Part shown: piece after piece, positions 56,401 to 64,000 of the stretch
How positions within the stretch are numbered: position 1 is the stretch's first letter
How the letters are laid out: each line of letters opens with the position of its first letter
Assembly (NCBI GenBank): GCA_964036295.1
Contig: OZ038464.1
Coordinates: forward strand, 4,529,501 to 4,593,500
Direction: 5' to 3'
Length of the DNA: 64,000 nt
Source: Plumapathes pennacea
Lineage: Eukaryota > Cnidaria > Anthozoa > Antipatharia > Myriopathidae
Notes under the pieces: generated by a model
Seen by the model: the letters and a program-made list of their open reading frames with translations, nothing else
Databases searched by the model: none
What the model was told of the DNA's origin: nothing
Made by a program: the position numbers and the translations under genes

Positions 56401-58668
56401 ATACAATAACCACGTCAGAGATGCATTGTTTCTAAACGAGGTCTAGTGTGAAACCTTTCTCATAATCAAAGGCTCCTGTGAACCAACTCGTGAATGAGAA
56501 ACGCTATAGATCTATCCTCTGTATATAGCATTGAAGCCAAACAAGTACTGTTATTTTAGCCAACGCTACGGTTGAAAGGTGCTAAAAAGCTTTCGATCGA
56601 TCGAACTGTAAAATCCAGGTGACGTCCGCAGTTCGGTCTTAATTTTCAAAAACATGTGCCTTGAGAATCAAAAGCATGTGCCTTGAGAACCAAAGGACTC
56701 CAAACGTGAAAGATCAGTTCATCGCTTTTGCGACTCTCAACCTCCGTTTCGAACGTCGAGTGTTCTCGATCGCAAACTGGTCGCCATTTTCTTTGCAAAG
56801 CCTGCGCCAGTGTTATGCACTGGTCAGCGGAACCCGCTTCCGTCGGAAGTTTACACCCATGGAACGAGCGAGCGAGTGAAACTTCCCACCACTCACAATA
56901 ACTCATTCATTGCTTCGCATTTACGAGTTAAAACTTAGTTTTCATTTTCATGCAAATCAAACTCGTAGTTTTCATAAGGAAGATTTCGCAATAGGCCTCG
57001 GTTTTATAAAAAGGCAACAGGCATCTCGGAAATGGTCTTTTATATTTATGCATTTGTTCACATTTTAAACATATTGTTGATTCTGTAATGGAGAGGTTAT
57101 ATGAAGGGTTCTTTCCCCCCTCCCCCCCTGTTTTGCTTGCCGATGCATGGAGATTTGTATGCGTATGGATCGGCGGCCGGGATAATTAACCCTTGGTCGT
57201 TGCAGGTTGGGATCAGTGGTGGTTCGACTGTAGGTGTCTGTAATAACAGTCTAGTTTAGTCGTCTTTTAATTTTACACTTTTGCTGCCACTGTTAGGACC
57301 CAGCTCCCCACCTCAGAATGTCACAGCTCGCAGCAATGGTCCAACAAGTATTCTGGTGCGGTGGGACGAAGTACCGCAGGGTGACCGAAATGGATTCATT
57401 GAAAGATATGTCGTGGTTTTCAAAGAAGTAAAAAACAGCAGAGAGGAAAGGAGGTCAGTAAATGCTCCAACTCAGCATTTGGAACTGAGTTCACTAGAGA
57501 AATTCAGCAAGTATGACGTTCGTGTGCTGGCTGTTACGGCAGCTGGACCTGGACCAGCAAGTTCTGTCCTGACAGTGATGACCGGTGAAAAAGGTAAGGC
57601 TATAGTCCTGTTCTTATTGTTCTGCTATTTTTGGCTTAATAAATTACGGGATTTTACAGTTTTTACAGCAACTGCGCCGTTCATATTTTGTTTCTCTCAC
57701 TTAAAATCATTTCTCAGAGCATTTCCTAACCCCCTCCCCTAAATATAAATCGAAAGGCTTTCTTCTGATTAATGTTGCCGAACAAAAGGCCATTTGGTGG
57801 CGACGAAAGGCCCCAACATGGCTTTAGATGGTGTATGTGGCCAATAACTAGGGATCTTCACACACACACACGTAACTGTCCTAATCTCCCTTCTGACTAT
57901 AATCTAATTTGGTTCTTAGCTGATTACCGATTCAATGGAAAAGTTAGCGTATCAAGGCATGCGTGTATCTTTGTCAGACTGAAATTGAGACATAATGCCA
58001 TATTGTTTTAGGATCAGTGTAGGTACGTGGAAGCCAAGAAGCAAATTACTTCCTTGACCCTTAAACTCTAGTTAGTTTTCGAATAGTTATAGTTTGTTGA
58101 AACTTGCTTTGCAGGTGTTCCATCTGAAATTGAGCTTGACAATTTGTCTAAAGAAATTACGTTGTGCTGGAAGTCAGTTGGCATCCAGCTTGGGATGCGC
58201 CAAGCAGCGATAGACAAGATCACTGCTGACAACGTTCAAAACCCTCGACCTGAGCAGAAGGCCTATAGCATGCTTATAGAGTGGCGAGACCAAGGAAGCA
58301 CTTCAACATGCGATAAACTCTCAAAAGCGCTGATATGTGAAAAGAAATATGATCTGGCCCAAACGTTCTGGACTGTACAGGTAATGATGCAGTGAATGGT
58401 TTTTAACCAGGGCGAGAAGAATTCTTTAAGAGAGTGTAATCTGTGTATCTGATTTTCGTGTTTATTCTTTTCGAGTGTTTTGCAAACAGTTTTATTCCCG
58501 TGTATGTATTTTTTTTTTCTTCTATTTTGTACAACAGTCTTTCTTTTCTCTCTCTCTTTTTTTGTTTTTGTAGAGTGCTGATGTGTTTTTTTTGTTTTTT
58601 TTTATTGTTTATCTTTATTTTTTTGTAGAGTGCTGATGGACATCAAGTGGCATTTGGAAGTGTTGCAG
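53244..58668 (+). CDS. Gene 2: Death-Fn3-Death receptor-like gene, 3' part beyond window
   Basis: Spliced model: 53244-53442, 53748-54025, 54632-54659, 55563-55646, 57297-57593, 58115-58380, 58629-58668. The total of 1,192 bases starts at an ATG, keeps one open frame of 397 codons and ends in phase 1 with no stop, so more exons must follow. Order: acidic Ser/Thr-rich leader, Death domain, small linker exons, Fn3, Death domain, small linker exon. Death domains mediate homotypic assembly in apoptosis and innate immune signalling. Because 59.5-64.0 kb is the paralogue of an intron of gene 1 that precedes its third Fn3 and NACHT exons, gene 2 probably continues into Fn3-NACHT-LRR exons right of the window. 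No membrane segment is seen. Confidence 0.7.
53748..54025 (+). CDS. Gene 2 exon: Death domain 1
   Basis: After CATTTACAG (phase 1) it reads EPSVRELYKLAQKLAGCWYS, LAIQLGLDKDIVDNI, KASHALVEWYNEF and ERLAEALKQVGRGDLAQRF. The six-helix pattern with the central LGL, the V-E-W of helix 4 and the L-x-x-AL-x-x-VGR-x-DLA end is typical of Death domains of the ankyrin/MyD88-like kind. The donor is either CAAAG|GTAAAT at 54,026 (used here) or ACAG|GTGAAC at 54,014; both are phase 0. Confidence 0.88.
54632..54659 (+). CDS. Gene 2 micro-exon after Death domain 1
   Basis: A 28-bp exon between TTTTCTCCTAG and GTAAGT, encoding SEDTRKRKH, phase 0 to 1. It restores phase 1 after the phase-0 end of the Death exon. 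Support is splice sites and phase only. Confidence 0.55.
55563..55646 (+). CDS. Gene 2 linker exon
   Basis: An 84-bp exon after AATCAACAG and before GTACGG, phase 1-1, encoding LSATSTADSQSHEGQTF followed by KKTRTVESSL. It is Ser/Thr-rich and probably a flexible linker. Confidence 0.55.
   Translation, partial: HCLPHQLQILSHMRDRLSRKQGQWSLL
57297..57593 (+). CDS. Gene 2 exon: Fn3 domain
   Basis: A 297-bp exon between GCCACTGTTAG and GTAAGG, phase 1-1. It reads GPSSPPQNVTARSNGPTSIL, VRWDEVPQGDRNGFIERYVV and LEKFSKYDVRVLAVTAAGPG. It is nearly the same exon as those at 20,745 and 25,053 in gene 1. Confidence 0.92.
58115..58380 (+). CDS. Gene 2 exon: Death domain 2
   Basis: After GCTTTGCAG (phase 1) it reads LDNLSKEITLCWKSVGIQLG, MRQAAIDKITADN, KAYSMLIEWRDQGSTSTCDK and LSKALICEKKYDLAQTFW. 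It has the Death-domain helix pattern with L-x-LG, LIEWRD and a closing DLA. The donor ACAG|GTAATG is phase 0, as for the first Death exon. The two domains are clearly diverged from each other. Confidence 0.85.
58629..58668 (+). CDS. Gene 2 micro-exon after Death domain 2
   Basis: A 40-bp exon after TTTTTGTAG and before GTACTA, encoding SADGHQVAFGSVA, phase 0 to 1. Like the micro-exon at 54,632 it returns the frame to phase 1. A decoy GTAGAGTGCTGATG lies 60 bp upstream. Confidence 0.55.
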
Positions 58669-59230
58669 GTACTAATGATTTAGTTTTCTGAGCTGTCATT
58701 ATAGATCACATAATAATCATTTCGGAAATCGAAGCAATGGAAAGTAACGTTTGATTTTCAATACATTTTAGCTCTTTCACAAGTTTTCATGAAATACTCA
58801 CCGCCACATGTAAATGTTTGAAAACTTCGGTTCGTGCAATTTTTGTCACATCTGCTTAATACATTTATTTAAAATTTTATCACATGCAGTTCCATGCAAC
58901 TGCGTCATCCATTTTTATGTCTGCTATCCGTTTAGCTCGATCTCTTAGTCAAACAGTAGTCGTTTTAGGTCCGGTGTAAGCCATGGGGCGTAACCTTTTC
59001 GAATTTTTCGTCTCCTTTTGAGAGCATGTTTGTCTGACATCTCCAAAAAAAACTTCTTGCAGAAATCCAAGGCTTGAAGGTCTTAGTGGGTCTTCTCTAA
59101 AAGCTTAGAATCAAACTGTCTTTTAAATTGTTCGCTTTCTACACTGACTGGTCTACTTTTAAGTACATAGAGCTTTCTTAGGCTGTATATCAGACTGTGG
59201 GTGCTGATGCCCAGGTGTACTGTGTTAAAT
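58669..59230 (+). other. Intron sequence of gene 2
   Basis: No exon, repeat or element was recognised here. Confidence 0.35.
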
Positions 59231-59234
59231 ATCT

Positions 59235-59560
59235 TGTCTGAGGTAACTCGACTGCTCGTCTGAATTTCTCTCTTTTTCCTTAATTCACTCTTTCTGTTTC
59301 TGACATCAAACTATGTCTTATCTTGATAGTTCGACTACTCGTCTGGATTTCTCTCTTTTTCCTTAATTCACTCTTTCTGTTTCTGACATTAAACTATGTC
59401 TTATCTTGATAGTTCGACTACTCGTCTGAATTTCTCTCTTTTTCCTTAATTCACTCTTTCTGTTTCTGACATTAAACTATGTCTTATCTTGATAGTTCGA
59501 CTACTCGTCTGGATTTTTCTTTTTTCTTCACTTACTCTTTCTATTGCTGACGTCAGACTA
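59235..59560. repeat. 83-bp tandem repeat, about 3.5 units
   Basis: TAGTTCGACTACTCGTCTG recurs at about 59,327, 59,410 and 59,493, 83 bp apart, with units differing by single bases. The last unit blends into the segment paralogous to 22,850. Confidence 0.85.
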
Positions 59561-59826
59561 TGTTGTTGGTAAAAGTAAATAGCCGGAATTCCAGGGTTGA
59601 GTTGGCAACGACACAAAGTAACCTTTGTCTTTTTCCGACTCGAAACGTACGATAACCTTTGACAGCTGGCATCCTTCCAACCTCGTGATGAAAGAGCCTG
59701 GGAACGAGGTTGGCATCCTTCGTCTAGTCAATCAGAAACAAACTTGACCGGACATAACCAGGTCATGTTAAGGTTGTAATTTCGTCACATTGGACAGCCA
59801 AAAGTTTAAAAATTCACATGAGTTAA

Positions 59827-60517
59827 GGTATCACCCCCCCCCCCCAAACGACCACTTTCCAGCAGAATTTTATTTAAATGGCATCAATTGACTAAACATA
59901 GGCATGCTATATATCAAACTGTTTTTTATTAAATTGTCTAGCTGCTTCTAATAATATCTGTCCTTAATACCAAATATGGCAAACGTTATTTCGCAATCAT
60001 TGACGTCACAGGTTTTTCATATTTTTGAGTTAATCTCCCTCAGTTTTTAACTGATCGGAACGAAATTAACGGCATTTGAAAGGGCTCGTGGAGATCTAAA
60101 AAAGTGTCTCAGTTTTTTTATTTCGATTCAAAACTTTTTTATGATTTTTTAAATTTTAACGAAGTGAGAAATTTTCAGTTTACATTAAAAAGTTCATAAA
60201 AAAGTTTGAAGCAAAATTTCAAAATTCTGAGACACTTTTGTAGACCCCCATTAGCTCTTTCATATGCTGTTAGTTTCGTTCTGACTAATTAAAAATTGAG
60301 GGAGATTAACTAAAAAATATATAAAATACATGACGTCACTGATTGCGCAATAGGTTCCCCCTAAGCTCAATATCCATGGCAACCACCACAGTGAATCAAT
60401 GTGCTGATTTGCAACAAACATTTTGGTATATCGCATGCAACTGTTTTATGTTTTTTTGTCAAGTAAAAGATATAAAATCCGTATGGCATTTGGGGGGGGG
60501 GGGGGGGGGGTGATACC
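59827..60517. mobile_element. TTAA-flanked foldback element
   Basis: A 691-bp element with TTAA at 59823-59826 and 60518-60521 and ends GGTATCACCCCCC / GGGGGGTGATACC. The paralogous intron of gene 1 near 23,120 has a single TTAA (GGGTTAAAGCCCGAG). The interior is itself a long imperfect palindrome: GAGTTAATCTCCCTCAGTTT pairs with AAATTGAGGGAGATTAACT, and AAGTGTCTCAG with CTGAGACACTT. Confidence 0.8.
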
Positions 60518-61839
60518 TTAAGGCCCAAGAAAACGAACGCACCATGTTGGTCAACATCGCCCAACATTGTGCACTGAATGCTTCTTGAGACGCATTCTGC
60601 GATGCATTTTAGCGTTTTCTATCTTCTATAATTGCGGACCCAACAATACTATACTATACGGTTTTCCAAAGAGTTTTCTGTAAGACTGTCGGACGATGTT
60701 GTGCCAACATGTTCCGTTCGTTTGCTCGGACTTCACTTTGAAACGTTACGTTCCGTTCGTTTGCTCGGACCTTTACTTTATTTTGGCAATTACCTGTGCT
60801 TACGAAGTTCAGCTGCTCTGTCGTTGTCGATATTTTCTTTTTGCCAGCAAATATGATTTTATTCAGAAGGTTGCAAACTATTCTTTTTTTTTTTTGTTAA
60901 AGTGCATATAATCTCTAGAACGATAACATCTAAGATTATTCGTCTATGAATTTGAAAGAATTTTTTGTTCGACACCGACATTCTTTTCACGTTTAATCTT
61001 GGCGAAAAGGACTATTATTTTTTTGCGGCAATTTTGAATTATGACCGAGAAAATAATCCCTGGGTAAAGCTATCTTCTGATATCATGCAAATAACCTCTG
61101 ACCCATGCGTGCTTCATCTGAGGCGTAGCCAATCTCAAAATCTGATTTGGAAGCCAACATTAAAAAGTCACGACAAAAGATAGAGACAAACAAAAACAAA
61201 GAGAAGCTGAAGAACAACTTCCTGACATGACGTCATGCAAGTACTAGTTCTCAAGCAGATGCTCGGACGTAACTTCTTGCATGCATTTTTGTCGGCGTGT
61301 AAAATGTCAAGGTGAAGCTCAAGCTAATCATAATGTTTTACTTGATCAAGGACTATACAAAGATTTAAAAGAAAAATGTAGTTTTTGGCTAATAATACTT
61401 AGTTCTCCTACAAATACTTTCCTATGGACAAAATGTACCTAATCAAAGCAGCGTTGCCGCTCAAAGCTCGCCCATTCTTGTTGGTCGATAGGGTTCACAT
61501 GGTTTTTGTTTAAAATTTTATTTTGCTTTTATAGTTAGTGAGACATTATTCATATAACAGAATCTGCTAAAAAATTGTGCAGAAAGCACTCTTTAGTTGA
61601 ACCCAGAAACTTCCAAAGAAGAATCTTTTTGTACATTGGACACCTAGATTAGGTTCACTATGTTTCAACTGTTCCATTGGTGACAAATAATTGTGTTCAA
61701 AGTCAGGATTGCAGTCATGATGCTGTAAATAGTGCAGTACAAAATAATATAAATCAAAATGATAATACTGTTTGTGCAGTTAGTTGTTCAAACAAGAAAG
61801 ATTGTGATTCTTCAGCTGTTGAGGAATGAAAAACTTATT

Positions 61840-62440
61840 TGAGAGATTATAAGAGAAAGCAATGAATGGATCAACAATATCTTGCTAAAGATAAGCTAAT
61901 GAGAATGCACATGAAACAGAAAAAGTAATCCCAAAGTAAAACAAAAAGAAGATAAAGCTAAGAAAATATACAGAGAAGCAAACCCAGATTATGTAAAAGA
62001 AAAAGAGAGACAGGCCAAAAAAAGAAAAAGGGAAAAGGACCCAGATTTTGTTAAAGAAAAAGAGACAAGCCAAAAAAATACAAAGGCAAAAAAATCCACA
62101 ATTAGTGAGACTAAAAGAAAAACAGACGAAGCAAAAACAAAGAGTAAACAAATTAAAAACCATTGAGGGTCTTATTAAGCAACTTCATGAAAATATTAAA
62201 TGTGGACCTGAGTTATGTGTACTTGCTGTGATCAACTTTGGTACAAAGCTGGTGTGATTAGATGTCATGAACATTCATTCAATTCAGATCTTAATGCATC
62301 AGTCAAACTTTGTATCACTGGGGAAGAAAGTGTGAACAATTCTGAATGGATTTGTAGAACTTGTCATCAGAACATCAAAGCTGGTAAGATGCCAAGTTGT
62401 GCAAAGGCCAATAAAATGACATTCCCACATAAGCCACATA
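61840..62440 (+). pseudogene. Helitron-type polyprotein, N-terminal remnant
   Basis: With frame changes the strand reads NPDYVKEKERQAKKRKREKD, PDFVKEKE and then TCCDQLWYKAGVIR and EWICRTCHQNIKAGKMPSCA followed by KANKMTFPHKP. Lys/Arg-rich repeats followed by a C-x2-C...C-x2-CH zinc motif precede the helicase-like domain in Helitron and PIF1-like proteins of cnidarians. The coding match stops at 62,440 and stops and frameshifts are present. Confidence 0.55.
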
Positions 62441-62445
62441 AAGCC

Positions 62446-63189
62446 TTAATTTTTATGTTTCGTATTTGGCCGCTGCTTACACAGATAAACATATTTGCGA
62501 ACCTTAATCTTGCTCTTATTTACAAGCTTTACGTGCCTCGTTAGACAGTGATTGGCACGGGTTTCATACTTTTTACAGCATTCGGCAAGAGCAGACGACT
62601 TGGGAACAAATTTACTTATGTAGCGACGTACCTTACGCCGCACGTGTTTGCTCTTTCGCAAAAGCCTTCGAACTTTGCGTAATGGAATACGCGACGGTTC
62701 TCTCGCTCGCTTCCGATTAGTTTTACCCTTCCACGTAAAATGTTAACGCGACCGTCCGTCAAGCATTTCACGTTCAGATGTTTCTACCGCAACACAATCC
62801 TTGCCATTCGATCTGGCGACGTGATAGCTTGTGTCAATCACAGCTGTAGAAGCACCCTCATTAACGCCTGGTCTTTGTTTACAAAACATCACAATGTCTG
62901 CGTTTCATGATCACAGCATTTCATTAATTTCAGTGTCGCTCAATCGCGGTATATTTTCGTAATCACAGCACAATCCCTACATTCGTAGAAACACCCAGGC
63001 CTAATGGCCAAACAAACTTCGAATGCTTGACAACCATGACAAACAAGAAATTCCACATGAAGCTTCGACGTCTTCTGTTTGAACGAACTGCGTAACACGA
63101 CCATGCCCAAATTTGGAAACTGACAAGTTCCTTCTTTGGAAATACCTTATTTGGAAGTCCATTGTTGACACAGAAGCCTGGAAGGACAC
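62446..63189 (-). pseudogene. Decayed basic, Cys-containing reading frame
   Basis: Minus-strand pieces in shifting frames: FLVCHGCQAFEVCLAIRPGC then FYECRDCA; FCKQRPGVNEGASTAVIDTS followed by YHVARSNGKDCVAVE; one TAA; then GKTNRKRAREPSRIPLRKVR and RKSKHVRRKVRRYISKFVPK. The Cys spacing suggests a lost zinc-binding module and the C-terminus is strongly basic. No family is recognised. It could be a captured host fragment or part of another transposon. Confidence 0.4.
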
Positions 63190-63231
63190 CGTGACAACTT
63201 CAAGCTCGCCTTCACTTCGTGAGGCGAGCTT

Positions 63232-64000
63232 AAAAAGGACCTTGGCATAATATTAGACAGAATTCTATCCTTCAATGATCATGTCACTACCTTCATATCA
63301 GATCTCATGAGAAAGCTATGTGTGATAGGCAGAAATAAGCACCCCCTAGACCAATCGACGCTATTTACTGTAAGTTCAGTTTTTACCAAGTTATTCTACT
63401 GTACTTCAGTATGGTCTGGCGCCAGCAAATCTGACATCGCAAAACTGCAACTTGTACAAAATTTTGCAGCTCAATTACTCTCAGGCAATATTTGATCATA
63501 TTTCATCTACACTTAAGCAGCTTACACTCCTTCCAATATCTGACCTCCTCTACATTAAAAACGCTGTATAAATGTACAAATGCATGAAGGGCCATCATTA
63601 ATATATCCTACAGTACGTGCACAGTTATAAAACTAGGAAAGTTGACTGTCTACAATTCCCTTCATGTCAGGCTGCACTAGCTCAGAAATCGTTTGTGGAT
63701 TGTAGCACTCGTACCTGTACCTGGAATTCTATATACAATGAGATGCGAAGTTGCAATTCTGCTAGTTTTTTTTTAAGAGTAAACTTAAAGCAAAGCTAAT
63801 GTACATTTGGCTCAATGCTTGTCCATAGCTACAGTAGTTTGTAGTTTGTAGATTTAGTTTAGTTTAGTTTTTTTTTTTTTTTTTTTTTCCCCAACCCTAG
63901 CCCAATTATTGTAAATATTTTCGAACATTTCATTGACATTATCTTTTGCTTGTAAATTAAGTATGAAGATCCCTGGTGGGAACCTAATAAAACCATATTG
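63232..64000 (+). mobile_element. 5'-truncated LINE, paralogue of 24,096-24,798
   Basis: It reads KLCVIGRNKHPLDQSTLFTV, FTKLFYCTSVWSGASKSDIA, KLQLVQNFAAQLLSG, HSYKTRKVDCLQFPSCQAAL, again the LINE ORF2 C-terminal end. It keeps about 75 bp around CTTAAGCAGCTTACACTCCT that copy 1 has lost, and lacks part of the VPSYIKNLL segment. The window ends at the AATAAAACCATATTG tail. Confidence 0.75.

Larger units (their letters stand above)
61441..63231 (+). mobile_element. Helitron-like insertion with terminal hairpin
   Basis: The paralogous site at 24,095 reads GTACCTAAAAAGGACC; here the same bases are split by 1,791 bp. The right end is a hairpin, AAGCTCGCC (63,202) with GGCGAGCTT (63,223) plus an inner TCAC/GTGA pair. 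The motif AAGCTCGCC also occurs 26 bp from the left end, as in Helitron variants with asymmetric inverted termini. No target duplication is seen, which fits rolling-circle insertion. It carries decayed Helitron N-terminal coding bases on the plus strand and a second decayed frame on the minus strand. The class is inferred from coding similarity and ends; no helicase or Rep domain is left. Confidence 0.6.

Noticed and set aside
61885-62163. Phe-rich minus frame resembling a membrane protein
   Set aside because: It is the antisense of the Lys-rich Helitron N-terminal repeats.
1-64000. CRISPR arrays, bacterial operons, rRNA or tRNA genes
   Set aside because: No regularly spaced short repeats with unique spacers, no ribosome-binding-site spaced gene strings, and no cloverleaf-like segment was recognised; tRNA detection by eye is weak, so a covariance search would be decisive.

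Overview
The window looks like animal nuclear DNA, most probably from a stony coral or a close cnidarian relative. This is inferred from short exons with GT-AG introns, an NLR-type immune gene of cnidarian style (fibronectin type III and NACHT-LRR), an intronless rhodopsin-like GPCR, and dense nested DNA transposons, foldback MITEs and LINE tails. No bacterial operon structure, CRISPR array or rRNA/tRNA gene was seen.

Layout. The window appears to span two copies of a roughly 33-kb tandem duplication. Unit 1 (1 to about 33.1 kb) has a truncated GPCR pseudogene (2.1-2.5 kb), a decayed tandem array carrying a coiled-coil exon (5.2-14.1 kb), a nest of transposons and palindromes (14.1-17.4 kb), and gene 1 (18.5-30.4 kb, + strand). 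Unit 2 (33,128 to the window end) has the intact GPCR (35,130-36,173, minus), another decayed coiled-coil exon, many MITE, hAT and satellite insertions (39.7-52.5 kb), and gene 2 (53.2-58.7 kb and probably beyond, + strand). After gene 2, 59.5-64.0 kb repeats the 22.8-24.8 kb intron of gene 1, so the 3' half of gene 2 (further Fn3, NACHT, LRR) is expected beyond the right edge.

Gene 1 can be assembled into an unbroken model: exons 18530-19171, 19674-19973, 20745-21041, 25053-25349, 26797-29465 and 30393-30434. It encodes a possible trypsin-fold domain lacking catalytic residues, three Fn3 domains, a NACHT ATPase and ribonuclease-inhibitor-type LRRs. Every junction between domain exons is phase 1 and the total length keeps the frame. 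Gene 2 encodes an acidic Ser/Thr-rich N-terminus, a Death domain, a linker, Fn3, a second Death domain and then runs on. The two genes look like paralogous innate immune receptors with different signalling or sensing modules exchanged by phase-1 exon shuffling.

The tandem duplication also gives natural empty sites for several insertions (a Helitron-like element at 61,441-63,231, TTAA-flanked MITEs at 36,570 and 59,827, a TTA-flanked MITE at 39,709, an hAT-like element at 43,964 and a PIF/Harbinger remnant at 14,888), so their borders can be read directly.

Limits: all gene models are from sequence inspection only, with no transcript data, alignments or profile searches. Domain assignments of Fn3, NACHT, LRR, Death and GPCR are firm; the trypsin-fold call, element classes and evolutionary order are inferences.
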